Under the pieces are notes generated by a model that was given only the letters and a program-made list of their open reading frames with translations, ran no database searches and was not told the DNA's origin. A stretch of 64,000 nucleotides of DNA from Pictodentalium vernedei (taxonomy: Eukaryota; Mollusca; Scaphopoda; Dentaliida; Dentaliidae). Location: contig CM062296.1 in assembly GCA_031216915.1 (NCBI GenBank), positions 66,432,148 through 66,496,147 on the forward strand. The letters are read 5' to 3'. The position numbers and the translations under genes are program-made. Of this stretch, positions 11,717-22,900 are shown in pieces (the stretch's first letter is position 1; every line of letters begins with the position of its first letter).

Positions 11717-11972
11717 CAGTACGTGGAGAGTGTATTACCACTAAATCATCCGCAGAGTGGAGAGACCACCCGAAGAATAATTGCAAATTTGTTGCAAAGC
11801 AAAACCAGCACGAGCAAAGGTTCAGCCAATTGACCTCCGGGTTAAACCCGGAGGTCCATTGGCTGAAACATTGCTTGTGTTTTTGTCGATATGTACAAAA
11901 TTTTAAAGTTATAGCTTGGGTGATAACTCCACTCCGCGGGAGATTTACTTACAATCCACTCTCCACGTACTG
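11717..11972. mobile_element. MITE2, copy 1 (CAGTACGTGG ends)
   Basis: 256 bp with perfect terminal repeats CAGTACGTGGAGAGTG, flanked by TA. The paralogous empty site in copy A (8001-8010, TTGTATATAT) confirms a TA duplication, as for Tc1/mariner elements. The core contains GACCTCCGGGTTAAACCCGG within a longer palindrome (GTTCAGCCAAT...ATTGGCTGAAAC) also found in MITE1. Confidence 0.88.
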
Positions 11973-12474
11973 TATATGCGAAGGTGCGGACTATCAGAAC
12001 ATTATCCAATCTAAATACAGTGACTTTTTCAACTTTAAATACAACTGTCATACCAAATTTAGTCAATTTTATTTGTAAGAATTAGCATTTAGTTAAGACC
12101 TTGTATGAATGATAGGAGCCTTAATTTCCCATTAATGCGTATTTACTTCAATTCAATGACAGATTTACGTATTAACCCTGCTGAATGCGAAGATTAAACT
12201 AAACTTGCATTATTTTTATGTAAAAATAGTCATGTTTAACTTGGACTTAGTCAATATTTGGTGATAAATTTGTGTTAGGGATTGTTTTGTTTCTGTTAAG
12301 GTTTTACTTCTGTGTCTTTATGATTGATATTATAGACTTTTGTCAGAGAATATTGCAGTAATATTCAACTCTCATGTTCTGTATTCTTCGGGAATTAGAC
12401 GGGAATTTTGTAGCCACAACTTCGTTATTTTAAGACAGTACAAAACACTGTTTTTGTCAGATTTTATGCAAATG

Positions 12475-12769
12475 CAGTTAAAACTAGAAGTCCTGTCCTG
12501 AAATGCGCACAGATAGCACGTCGATTTGCGCGTTAATCTACTCGTTATGACGGCGGTAAGGCTATCAAATTCTGCTCATACGACCTGTGCACAAGCAAAG
12601 TTTCAGCCAATGGACCTCCGGGTAACCCGGAGGTCCATTGGCAGGAACATTGCTAGTGTTTGCTATGGGTAACAAGGAGAACCTGCCATGCTTTGGATGC
12701 CATTTGATATGGCAATTGCGCGCAATTCCTACGCGCAATTAAGCGTGACATGACTTCTAGTTTTAACTG
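12475..12769 (+). mobile_element. MITE1, copy 1 (CAGTTAAAAC ends)
   Basis: 295 bp with ends CAGTTAAAACTAGAAGTCCT and the inverse. The core palindrome GTTTCAGCCAATGGACCTCC is present. About 20 bp are missing near the right end compared with 314-bp copies. The empty site in copy A is near 8428-8433. The left flanking dinucleotide is TG instead of TA; the right is TA. Confidence 0.85.
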
Positions 12770-13246
12770 TAGTGGTGTCTTAACTTCTCACTACACTATA
12801 TGTTTTAGTTGATGGACATCTTTACACTTTATGACCCTCCATGCACAAATTGTATGAAATTTTGTTTCGCCGTCAAATAGTTCATATATGCATGGACATA
12901 GCCAGTTCTAGGTTGTAAACTTCTGTGTTAAAGTGAGTTTCTGTGGGCTTTTTCATGTGCTTGAAAAGATTGTGGTTGTAAGAATTAGCGTTTATGTCAG
13001 CTTTTGTGCAGGTTATGGGGAAACAATTTCTCACATTACAATCTACCTCATTACAAATTGAAAATATCCATCATATGCGTGTAATATAATAAATAAAAAT
13101 GCAGTTTTAAGCAGATTTCTTAATACGGGATCGGCAGCATCAAGCATGAGAGTGGGAGAGCGTCTGGGGTAACATCCCTCTTGCAACATTTATGTCACAT
13201 GATTCAGAAGAACCTGAGTATGTGTGATCGCAAAGGTGCACTCAGA

Positions 13247-13261
<15 letters not shown>

Positions 13262-13278
<17 letters not shown>

Positions 13279-13282
13279 GGGG
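13262..13282 (+). repeat. Pure G21 tract
   Basis: Follows a (GT)n run. The paralogous site in copy A is an interrupted GGGGGT repeat, so this tract has been purified or expanded. Confidence 0.85.
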
Positions 13283-13659
13283 TCAGCATATATATATTTG
13301 ATAAAAGGAGTTTGTCACACTGTACAATAAACTGGAGCATATCCATTAATTGTCAAAATGTATTACAGTAGATTGGCTCAACAGACGCCAAATATTTCTG
13401 GTAATGTTTCGCATGTGTTGTTCCAGTTAACAACTAAATCAATCAAAGCACGCAAGACCATTACCCTGAAACAGCGTGCTGAGTGACTTTGACATAATCC
13501 GAGAAACAAATTAGATACAGGGTACGAACTGAATTGATGCTCTGGGTATTTAAATACAACACTGATTAAGCAAGGGGAATATATGACTGGATGGCGTAAC
13601 GACAAGGCAAGTTAGAATACCCGTAAATAGTATTGGAACTAAATATAATCTAACTTATA

Positions 13660-13964
13660 CAGTTAAAACTAAAAATCCTGTCATGAAAATAGCACGTCGA
13701 TATGCGCGTTAATGTACGCGTTATGGCCCAAGTAAAGCTATCACATTCCGTACATATGGCCAGTGCACAAGCAATGTTTCAGCCAATGGACCTCCGGGTA
13801 ACCCGGAGGTCCATTGGCAGAAACATTGCATGTGTTTGCTATGAGTAACCAGGAGAGCCTGACATGCTTTGGATGTCATTCGATATGGAAATTGCGCGCA
13901 ATTCCAACGCGCAATTAAGCCTAGATAAGCGCACTATTGGTGACAGGACTTCTAGTTTTAACTG
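13660..13964 (+). mobile_element. MITE1, copy 2
   Basis: 305 bp, flanked by TA on both sides (ACTTA|TA...TA|AGATC). Copy A at 9311-9325 reads AACTTATATGATC, the empty site. Core palindrome GTTTCAGCCAATGGACCTCC is intact. Confidence 0.9.
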
Positions 13965-14053
13965 TAAGATCTGTCATCAGACTTGACATATATTGTAATA
14001 TCTACAAATGAGTAATATCAGAATAGTATATAATTTTCTACTGGTTTGTATGT

Positions 14054-14278
14054 TACGATCGCCGTGGAGTGGCCACGTTCCAGGGGTGGGAAATATTTCC
14101 ACGGATGCAATATGAATGATCATCAAAAATGTAATTATTGAAGCACCAGATAAAACCTGGTGCTTCATTATTTAAAATTTTACAGATTATGATTTTTATT
14201 ACCTGGTAAATGCATGCGTGGACAAATGCTGGACATCACCGCCTTCGCGTGGATTATGACCAGTCCGCGGCGATCGTA
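14054..14278. mobile_element. MITE family F, copy 2
   Basis: Ends CGATCGCCGTGGAGTGG and, inverted, CGATCGCCGCGGACTGG. Flanking TA on both sides suggests a TA target. The central hairpin uses TTGAAGCACCAG / CTGGTGCTTCATT. About 225 bp. Confidence 0.65.
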
Positions 14279-14586
14279 CAGTACAAAGTGGCCAGCGTGG
14301 AAGAATATGACCACCAAGATGACTGATGCCAAGCTATAGTCCAATGAAAAGATTCGGATGCAAACGAATCGTGCAGCCGATTTGAATGAAATCGAATAAC
14401 AATTTAAGATTCGAAGTCGAATCGAACCTCGAAGCTTCACAGGGCCCTGGATTTGCGATATCATCATATGACATTTGTGAACCCAGGTCACTAAAATCGA
14501 TCTAAGAGATGAGGTTTACTGAATTATATTTTAGTGAACAAGGTCCAGAAAGTTGCTATAGGGACGGATTGGGCATACTTTTTATC

Positions 14587-14740
14587 ACATGATATGTATT
14601 ATAACCTTCTACCCAACGTAGCGGCCCAAATGAAAACTCCTCCCAATGAGAGAGATTAAGCTAGATTTTCGAGGCAATCAATTGAAAGTTTTAGTTATTC
14701 AGGGAATATTTTTTGCGAATGTCGTCTTCTATTTGAGTTA
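14587..14740. mobile_element. Decayed piggyBac-type MITE
   Basis: Begins near CTTCTACCCAACGTAGCGGC and ends near GCGAATGTCGTCTTCT, matching the two ends of family P, with the palindromic centre deleted or eroded. Confidence 0.45.
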
Positions 14741-15116
14741 GATAAATAGTTCATTAAATCAATGACTTCAAAAACAAAGAAGACTAATTCAAGCCTCCAT
14801 TTTGAAAGTAACTCAATTTTTATTGGGGTTTAACGACACTTTCGATGGCAAGGAAACCTCGTAGCGGAACTAACTCATTTACATTGTTACAAGTTAAATT
14901 CTGTCGCCAAGTACGTGTATTTATTAATTACCTCTATTATGCACTATGTATATATTATAATGTGACAAAAAGAAACAGACATAACAAATATAAAGAAGTC
15001 GAAATAAAGAAACATGTGTAGCTGTCTCAGTTATGCAACGCCTTTAATGTTTTGGGCGTCGACAAAATTACCACACGAAATAAAAATACCTTCATCCAGT
15101 CGGTGGTTGATAAATA
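14741..15116. other. No recognisable feature
   Basis: AT-rich. Nothing conserved is seen. Confidence 0.4.
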
Positions 15117-15950
15117 CACAGGCCCCGAACTTTATCCTTCCTCGATTGCACAAGTGCCATATCGATTGACCCATTCACACACGCGTCGTTATGTGTTTAC
15201 TACACGCCTTCACGTCTATAAAAGCAATTATTAGGACACTAACATTAGCAATTCATTTGACAACTATCAACAAAAAAACCCCACATTTTATGCCAACCAA
15301 ATGTGCGAGGAGAAACCGTGTTACTATTTTGTCCCGGGAGTTCCAATGTATTCTATGCGTCTACTGGCACATACAACACATCGGAACTCATGGGTCGATT
15401 TTCAGCTATAACTAGTTATTCAAATTGTAATTGCGTAGGACGATTTGTAGAAAATTCCAGCGACATTTCGCTTACATTTAAAAATACTCCATCAACAAAT
15501 TTTCATTTTCCGCACTGCTTACTTGAAATGAGAGGCCGCCATGCCACAAGTGTCACTTCGATTAACCCATTCACAGGCGTGCCGTTCTTTGTTTATTACA
15601 CGCCTTTACGTCTACATAACCAATTATTAGAAGGACACTCACCAATTCATTTGACAAATATCAACAAAAACAACACATTTTATCACCAACCAAATCTGTG
15701 AGGAGAACCCGTGTTACCATTTCGTCCCCTGAGTTCCAATGTGTTATATGTACCTACTGGCACATAAAACACATTGGAACTCATGGGTCGACAACTTTCC
15801 GGTATTGCAAGTGATTCAAACTGTAATTGTGTTGGACGATTTGTAGACATTCCAAAGACATTTCGCTTTCATTTAAAAATAGTCCATTAACAGATTTTCA
15901 TTTTCCGCGCGGCTTACTGTTGCTGTAGATGGAGATTACGTAATAAATTT
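15117..15950 (+). repeat. Repeat family D, two tandem units of about 400 bp
   Basis: Unit 1 starts near CAAGTGCCATATCGATTGAC (15148) and unit 2 near CAAGTGTCACTTCGATTAAC (15547). Each continues with an ACACGCG..TTATTACACGCC block, a palindrome on GAGTTCCAATGT / ACATTGGAACTC and a TCGTTT..ATTTTCATTTTCCGC end. The inverted copy at 35193-35737 has the same order. Open frames across the units (15052-15701) merely reflect low stop density. Superfamily unknown. Confidence 0.7.
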
Positions 15951-16070
15951 ATTTTCCATTCTGTATTGTGTATTACTCTTGGTATATGTAAGGACATCCA
16001 CTTTGTGTTGCGGCATTTACAACCTTGTTTCCTGTAAGAAAAAAACATATTATTTTACACTTTATAGTTT

Positions 16071-16283
16071 ATGCCGGTGTGACAGGAATGGAAGTCCGTA
16101 GGAAAATTTGTCCCTCTGGACTATTATTCCGCGGAATTATAGTCTTAGGTCTAACATTTCTAGGAATAGTAGTCCACCGGACTACTATTCCTAGAAATGT
16201 TAGACCTAGGACTATAATTCCGCGGAATAGTAGTCCAGAGGGACTAACGTTCCTACGGACTTCCATTCCTTTTACACCGGCAT
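16071..16283. repeat. 213-bp near-perfect palindrome
   Basis: Arms of about 105 bp (16071-16175 and 16179-16283) with a 3-nt spacer and about seven mismatches. Ends ATGCCGGTGT / ACACCGGCAT. The arms contain smaller palindromes (ATTCCGCGGAAT, CCTAGG). Because of the symmetry, both strands encode near-identical open frames (16084-16281 on plus, 16266-16069 on minus, each starting MEVRR). This is a structural consequence and not evidence of a protein. Probably a foldback element; no target duplication recognised. Confidence 0.9.
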
Positions 16284-17166
16284 TCCAAACAAAAATGCAT
16301 ATGGCACAAGAGGCTAATTAACTACCTTCATTTTGATAACGTCATGAGATGATACCTACATATTATAACAACAATCGACTTAAATCATCGATGTTAACAA
16401 ATCCAAATCAGCCAGATCATAGAAGGGGAAAACGGTGTTCTTGTCAACGAGGCCCCTTTCAGTAAAACTGACTGTTGTGATAATGTGTCTGTTTTAGACA
16501 ACGTGTATTTAAGACTTTTGTTGCACGCCTATGCTTTTATTTTCATAAAATACACGCTTTTTCTGCAAAAGTCGAAGCAAACAATCATTTTTTAGTATTA
16601 TCCTTGAATATAATGCACTTTTTGATCCCGAATTATATCGATTGACAGAAAACACACTATTATAAGGTATTTATGTCCGAAAAGTGTTAAAGAGTGAACA
16701 ATTTGGCCTTTGGGGCGGTAACAGAAAAATAACAAGGTGAGGGCTGCTCCCTGGAAGTTGAACTGGTTCCCAGCGAAATGGTCGATTGACTCTTTAACTG
16801 CCACGGAATATTTCTGTTTTTACGTTTTGGTTAGTTTGACAAAAAATTGTGTTTGTAATAATTGTTTAGTAAACTGTAGGCGTGTAATAAATATAGAACA
16901 CCATACGCATTCGAACTGTCATTTTTTACCGCACTCGGCTTCTCGTTCAATATTATCCCTCCGCCAAAATCGATCTCACGCGGTAAAAAGTAACAATTCG
17001 AATGTCATTCTGTCTGTGAATACAACACTTCAAATATAAACAAAACTAAATTATATTAATCATCTACGTCTTGATGTAAAAATACGGAGAATCCAAGCGG
17101 AAAATGTTTATCTTAATGCAACTAGGAACGCGTACAATTTAGCCTTGTCTGATTAAATTCATTTAA
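16284..17166. other. No recognisable feature
   Basis: Short frames on both strands (16598-17039) with no motif. A TAATAAAT-type AT-rich stretch lies near 16880-16900. Confidence 0.4.
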
Positions 17167-17213
17167 CTCTCTAATGCAAGGCTGAATTGGCTATATTCAG
17201 CCTTGCATTAGAG
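17167..17213. repeat. Short hairpin
   Basis: Stem CTCTAATGCAAGGCTGAA pairs with its inverse around a short loop (TTGGCTATA). It is isolated in the window. Confidence 0.75.
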
Positions 17214-17271
17214 GAACAATTTTCAGGTTTCGTTTGTGGTATTTTAACCCCAGTCGGCAGAAAGTTAACTA

Positions 17272-17585
17272 CAGTTAAAACTAGAAGTCCTGTCACGAAT
17301 AGTGCGCTTATCTAAGCTTAATTGCGCGCTGAAATTGCGCGCAATTGCCATATCGAATGGCATCCAAAGCACGGCAGGTTCTCCTGGTTACTCATAGCAA
17401 ACACATGCAATGTTTCTGCCAATGGACCTCCGGGTTACCCGGAGGTCCATTGGCTGAAACATTGCTTGTGCACTGGCCATATGTACAGAATTTGATAGCT
17501 TTACTTGGGCCATAACGCGTACATCAACGCGCATATCAACGTGCTATTTGTGCGCATTTCATGACAGGACTTTTAGTTTTAACTG
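17272..17585 (-). mobile_element. MITE1, copy 3
   Basis: 314 bp, in inverted orientation relative to copies 1 and 2. Full terminal repeats and an intact core palindrome. Flanks TA (left) and CA (right). Confidence 0.9.
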
Positions 17586-18109
17586 CAGGCAACTCTCCAT
17601 AGTTCTTCATATTGGAAATACCCATCGCGTAATGATATCTTACAATAACGGAAGGATTAACCTCAACTGTATGTTGATATAGTTTCTGGAAACACAGTCT
17701 CTATCACGTTTCTAAATGATTCCCTACTTGGATATTGTGGTGTGAAGAAGATTCAGACATAATATTGGTTCAGCGTATTCATCCCAAAGGCATTCCATCT
17801 CTGGTCTGATTCCCGGATTGCAGTAATGCAGTCGTGCCGAGATTCTGAGTACAACACGTGAGCAACCTTTTAGACAGGTTTTATATTCCGTGTGAATACT
17901 ACTCACGAAGAGAAATCATGATTTGTTTACAGAGTTGTTTATAAGTATTTGTTTTTTATTAGTTTTATTTCAAGAAAGTGTATTTATACATTTAGTTTGC
18001 GTGGGTGTTTTATGGATGGATTATAGGGTAAAATAAGGAAGTTTAGGCAATATGTGTTTCCGAGTTTGAACTTATTGACGTTAGTTGCCTTTTTTCGTGT
18101 GTCTTGTGT
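17586..18109. other. No recognisable feature
   Basis: Lies just before the L2-like LINE and may include its 5' untranslated region. No motif recognised. Confidence 0.4.
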
Positions 18110-18154
18110 TTTGCCGATTTCGGTCATTAGGACATGTATATTATATTTGTAAAC

Positions 18155-19430
18155 ATGAATGGTAAGTGCTCGACGGGTGTCCAGAAGTGGGTAAGCATGG
18201 CTAATAAAGAGGGTCAGGATGAGACAGTCGACGGGTGCAGGTACAGGTGTGGGGGGGGGGGGGGGTGAGGATACAGAGGCGTGTAGACAGTGTGATGTGA
18301 GGTATGGTGGTTGTCGGTCAATAGACAGTAGTGGGATGTGTGCGAACTGCAGGGATATCTTACAGTTATTAGAGAAGTGTGCTGGATTCGAAGCGGAAAC
18401 TGCAGAGCTGAAGGACAGGTTGTGGAGGGTTGGTGTACCTGGAGCACACCGTTGACGGTTACCTATGATAGTGAGGTGGAAGGTGGATATGGAAGGTCGT
18501 TGTTGACTCAAGGCGGAAACTGGGAGGCAAGAAACCTGGGGGAAGAATGCTTGATGTGAGGGTGTGACTGGGGAGGGGGGTGGGGGTCCAGTAGGAAAAC
18601 TTTGAAGGTGGAGTCCAGAGTCGGCATAATTCTGCCAAGGCTGCCAATGCTGCTAAGCGGTGTTTTAAAGAACAGGTTCAGTGTTTTAACTTTCGATACC
18701 CCTGGGGATGAGATGGGGATATTGTGAGGGGAGAGGTGGTTGCTGATGTTCATAGGACAGATGGCGCAAGGAGGACGGTGAAGAGGGGGCCGGAGGCACT
18801 CAAAACGCGGCGAGTTGTAGATGAAATCGGAATTGGGGGAAGAAGAAGAAAATTAGTTGCAGCGTGGAGTTTCACTCTACGTGGGATTGGCAATGTGGTT
18901 TGTGGCCCTTGTAGTTCTAATCGAACAGTCCTGTGCTTTCCTGTGGCGAAGGTGAGGGATATGAGCGAGCGGGTAGATGGTATTGTGGCAGAGTCAGGGT
19001 CGGATCCGGTAGTGGTGGTCCATTCTGGGGATCAACAGTATGAGGGAGAGAAGGTCAGTAAGTTTCGTGGAGTCGTACAGAGGTTCAGTCAGCAAACTGC
19101 TCAGTAGGAATGCAATAATAGGTGTATCTGGGATCCTTCCTGTCCTATGGGGTGGGGACGAACGGAACTCACGGATTTTGGCGCTGAATGAGGAGTTGTG
19201 TTATCTGGGAATACACTTTATCGACTACTGGGACACGCTTTGGGGCAACGCGAGCATGTAGGGGCGGGGTGGGCTGCATTTTACCAGGATGGGAACAGGT
19301 GTATTGGGACACAAAATTATACGGGTTGGGGAGCCTTTTTTGGAGAGGAGCGCGATGGGAGGCCAGCGGCAATTACAGCAAGAGTGGACACATGTGGAGT
19401 GAACAAGAGCGAGGCGGACATAATGAGTTT
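18155..19430 (+). pseudogene. LINE ORF1 remnant, SGNH-esterase type
   Basis: ATG at 18155 opens a frame broken by a G15 run at 18251. The next frame (18219-18455) has a CRQC...CANC pair and a leucine/glutamate-rich helix. Later pieces (18724-19107 and 19040-19258) read GIGNVVCG, KVRDMSERVDGIV, DPVVVVHSGDQ, VSGILPVL, FIDYWDTLWGNASM and GGLHFTRMG. These correspond to SGNH hydrolase blocks (VVVVHVGTND and DGLHL in related ORF1 proteins). The catalytic aspartate of the last block is replaced by glycine, while the histidine remains. SGNH ORF1s are known in CR1/L2-group LINEs. Not functional. Confidence 0.75.
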
Positions 19431-19479
19431 TGCAAGGCTAGCGCCAGAAAACAATGTGATCAGTAGGTGGAAGCCAATT

Positions 19480-20110
19480 AATCTCGGAACCCTGAAAGTG
19501 GGTTATAGCAACATTCAGGGTCTCCACCGTAATATAAGTGAAATTGCTACATTGATCGAGGCAGAGGACTTTGATGTCATGTGCTTAGGGGAGACCTGTT
19601 TAAGAGACAAGGAACGAGTACACCAAGTAATGAGGTGCATGTGGATAGGTGTAGGGCGAAGGCAAGACCAGAAAAGGAAAGGGGGAAGGGTAGGAATGTA
19701 CATTAACGAGGATTTAAAAACCGTCGTTGATCACAGCTCCGAAAGATATCAGCACCTAGGCTGAGGTATCGAAAGAAATCGGATGGGTACAGATCAATCT
19801 AAAAACACAAGCATTGCTCTTGGGATTGTGTTCTGTGCAGTGTAGGGAAGCAAACCCGAATGGAATGACTCGATATTCTCAACACTAAGGCCCAATATCA
19901 TGGAACTAGAAAATAGGGGGCTCGGTATTATTTTGATGGGTGACTTTAATGAACGCATAGGTGATAAGGAAGAAAGCATACAGGGCGTGGATAAGAAAGT
20001 CAACAGAAATGGAAGGAAGCTGTTGAACTTCACAGATTAGCTCAGTCTGAAGATTCTGAACAGGGACGCGAGGTGATGGGGAAATGGACCTGGGAGAGGA
20101 ACGACAGAAC
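19480..20110 (+). pseudogene. LINE ORF2 endonuclease domain remnant
   Basis: Open piece 19198-19764 contains YSNIQGL.RNISEIATLIE and DVMCLGETCLRD, the N-terminal blocks of APE-type endonucleases (N.QGL and the ..ET.L metal-binding glutamate). After a stop, around 19930-20040, comes ILMGDFNERIGD, the GDFN motif with catalytic Asp and Asn. Broken by at least one stop and shifts. Confidence 0.75.
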
Positions 20111-20839
20111 ATCAATAATCGAATACATTCTCATATAATATTAATTTATGGAGGAGGGAGGGTGATAGGGGTAGAAGTGTATGATGAGGGTAAAAAGGAG
20201 TTGGATAGTGGTCACATCTTGATTACAAGGACGATCAAAGCCCAAAACCTCTAAAGAAGTGAAGGAATCTTTAAGGAGTTTTAGGAACTCAAAAAGGTTG
20301 CTGAATGGGCGAAGTTCAAAAAGAAAAATTGAAACCAAGGCTTGCAACTGTAAGGGGGCCTGTATCCAGAAAAAGGCCGACGCCATAGTTGCGAGCCTAG
20401 TGGAAGCAGGAAATGACAGTGTCGGAAAGATTGGGGTGCCAACGCGGGGATTTAGTTACAGTGTGAACGAAGAACTGAAAAGGGCCTTAAAGGGAAGAAA
20501 CGCTAAATGTTCTGCATACAGGAGAAGTAGAACACTCAAGGGGGAGGAAAGCAACGAGGCCGAGGTGGAAAAGGAAGAATACCAACAAACACGAAATAAA
20601 GTAAATAAGATTAACGACGATAATAGAAGAGTCCGAAATAGCAGTCTTATTAGGACGATAACATTGACATGGGGGGGGGGGGGGGGGGGGTGACGAGTTC
20701 GAACGTATTTTTGAAATGGGTGAACACACGTAACAAAGGAAGTAACGCACAAAGTATCAAAGTCGACGGCAGAGATACAGACGATCAAGATCAAATCGCA
20801 CCACAACTAGCCGAGCACTGGGAAAAGGTAAACGATGAG

Positions 20840-22700
20840 TGATGAGGCATAAGGAAACCCATCGGTTGTATTTGAACCAGGTCGAGGAAGATCTATCGAA
20901 CTTCATGTGCAGCGAAATTAAAACCGAGGAGTTGCGAAAGGTGATCTCAAAATTAGGGAATGGAGAAACGGGAGGGTGGACGAAGTTTCTAACGAGTTTC
21001 TCAAAAAAGAGGGAGATGAACTCTATGGAACCCTAACTGCCCGATTCATTTTAGCCATAGCAAAACAAGAGGTTCCAAAAGAGTGGAGATAAAGCACAAA
21101 GGGGGGGGGGGGGGGGGGGAAGGGGTGGTGGCAAAGATGTTTTGGATAATTATTGAGGGATCTCTGTCAGTAGCAACGTTGGAAACGTTTTCTAAAAGTC
21201 CTGTATGGGAGATTAGAGAAGGTGATTGTGGGGAAGGGTTCTTTGGGAAAGATTCAGAATGGCTCCAGGAAGGGTAGGAGAGTCACTGACCATCGTTTCA
21301 CGCTAACCCAAATGAGAGAATCTGCGAAAGCAAAAACATGTTTATGACATTTTTGGATGTTAAAAAGGCATACGGTAGAGTATAGGGGGGGGGGGGGGGT
21401 ATGTGGCAAAAGCTTGAGGCTCTGGGCTTGGGAGGCCAGTTTGTTGAAATTATGAAAGCATCACACAGAGAAGTACAGAGTGAACGTAGCCTGGGTAACA
21501 TAACAACAAAGCGGGTGCTTATGCTGATAGGCCTAAAACAGGGGTGTATCTTTTCGCCAATTCTTTTTGCATTGTACATCAAAGGTTTAGGAGACGAACT
21601 CCTGCGTAGCGAGGGGGGGGGGGGGGGGGGGTAACCGTTGGGAACTTGAAGATCCCAGGCCTATTTTAATGCTGGGGATTGTTTGTGAAATATGGGAACA
21701 AATGGAAACTCGCACTAAATGAAAGCAAACACAATGTAATAGTCGTGGGCCGTAAAGCGGACCCTACTCGAAGGTGGAGAGCGGGGAAGTTATGTATTCC
21801 AGAAGGTAGCAGCAAACTTAGTATACACTAGACAGATGACTACGGGTATCTGGGGGTAAATATATACATCACAAGAAGAGGCATCTACCGAAAAAATACA
21901 AATAAATTGAGTCTGAAGGGGAGGCGAATCCTTGACCAAATGAAACTTGTGTAAACAAACAATTTCAATAAGGTTTTCGTGGAGAAAACCTTTTGGGAAA
22001 TGGTGGGTCTGCCAAGTATAACATATGGTACGGAAGTGGTACCCTAAACCAAACGGCTGCAAAAAGAGCTTGGAGACCCTGCAGAACGATGCAGGCCGAC
22101 GGATAACGGGGTCGAGCAATGCCGCAGCATTACAAGCAATCGGGGGCGAGCTTGGGTAGACGAAGATCAAGGACAGGATAGATTTAATGAAACTCAAGAC
22201 AGGGTAGTCGGTAAAAGTGATGGAGCTAATAGAGAACTACTCGTTGGAGATCTCGTACCTAGACGTAGGGGCAACCCTGGATAATAAAAAAAAATTGCCA
22301 GAGAATGAGTCATTGAGGATGATAAGCTTAATTGGCGACAGGGGATCGAATCAAAGAGTTTTGTTTTTTTTGTTTTTTTTTTTTTTTTTGGGGGGGGGGG
22401 GGGGCTGTGTGATAAAGAGGAAAAGCCTGGTTTTGAAGGGTACCTTGATGGCACCCTTGGGGGCCACTCTCGTTCAAACTGAGGTCGCGGTCCCAGGAGC
22501 TGAGGGGACAAGTTGAGAAAACCAGCGAAAAGGCGTGCCAGATGTGTAATTTAGGCGTGGTGGGAACCCTGGAGTACTTTCGTCTGGAATGCACAAAATA
22601 CCAGTCTAAAAGAATAAGATTCACTGGCAGTATAATGGGGAAGTGGGATTGGAAAATGAAGGACATGTAACCAGTGAGTAACTCAAAGGAAAGGGTTAAT
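20840..22700 (+). pseudogene. LINE ORF2 reverse transcriptase and C-terminus remnant
   Basis: Frames read KVISKLGNGE near 20940, then MTFLDVKKAYGRV at 21340 (RT motif with the first catalytic Asp; the usual AYDRV has become AYGRV) and LWQKLEALGLGGQFVEI. They continue with GLKQGCIFSPILFALYIKGL at about 21530-21590 (the QGC.LSP.LF block). The FADD block is not readable. Downstream are a YLGVNIYI-like piece near 21850 and CQMCNLGVVGTLEYFRLEC at about 22540, the C-terminal cysteine motif. G tracts at 20671, 21101, 21385, 21613 and 22390 break the frames. Confidence 0.8.
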
Positions 22701-22900
22701 ACGCTAATCGGGGATATTTGGAAGATTGGGGTATGGGATGTCATCAAGCAGTTCTTCTCCGAGTGTTGGGAAGAAGCGTGGGGATAGAGAGGCAGATGGA
22801 AGCACAGGGGTGACCAAGGTCTTCTCACCCGAGAACCGCGACAAATCAGCGGCCGACCAAAATGTTCTTATTATAAACTTATTGTTAAATGGAAAAAAAA

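Larger units (their letters stand above)
10003..14003. repeat. Paralogous segment, copy B (4.0 kb, with insertions)
   Basis: Same order of landmarks as 6790-9355. It is longer because of a piggyBac-type MITE (11323-11565), a MITE2 (11717-11972), two MITE1 copies (12475-12769 and 13660-13964) and an extra block at 10646-10930. Each MITE interrupts a sequence that is continuous in copy A, so the insertions post-date the duplication. The left edge abuts the palindrome at 9807-10000. Confidence 0.85.
18110..22900 (+). mobile_element. Nearly full-length, decayed L2/CR1-group LINE
   Basis: Order on the plus strand: ORF1 with a cysteine-rich motif and SGNH-esterase-like blocks, then ORF2 with apurinic endonuclease, reverse transcriptase and a C-terminal cysteine motif. 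The 3' end (ACCGCGACAAATCAGCGG near 22840) recurs at 50738, followed there by a (TTA)n tail, which fits L2/CR1-type LINEs. Many frameshifts and stops, plus six pure G tracts on the sense strand (18251, 20671, 21101, 21385, 21613, 22390). The exact 5' end and target duplication were not found. Confidence 0.85.

Noticed and set aside
15117..15950. Possible CRISPR-like or regularly spaced array in the tandem repeat
   Set aside because: Units are about 400 bp, only two, with no short repeat-spacer pattern; the genome is animal-like.
16025..16321. Opposed, nearly identical open frames on both strands
   Set aside because: Fully explained by the 213-bp palindrome; identical reading on both strands follows from symmetry and is not evidence of a protein.
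18214..22828. Several minus-strand proline-rich frames across 18.2-22.8 kb
   Set aside because: They are antisense to the decayed LINE; proline runs are simply the complement of G tracts.
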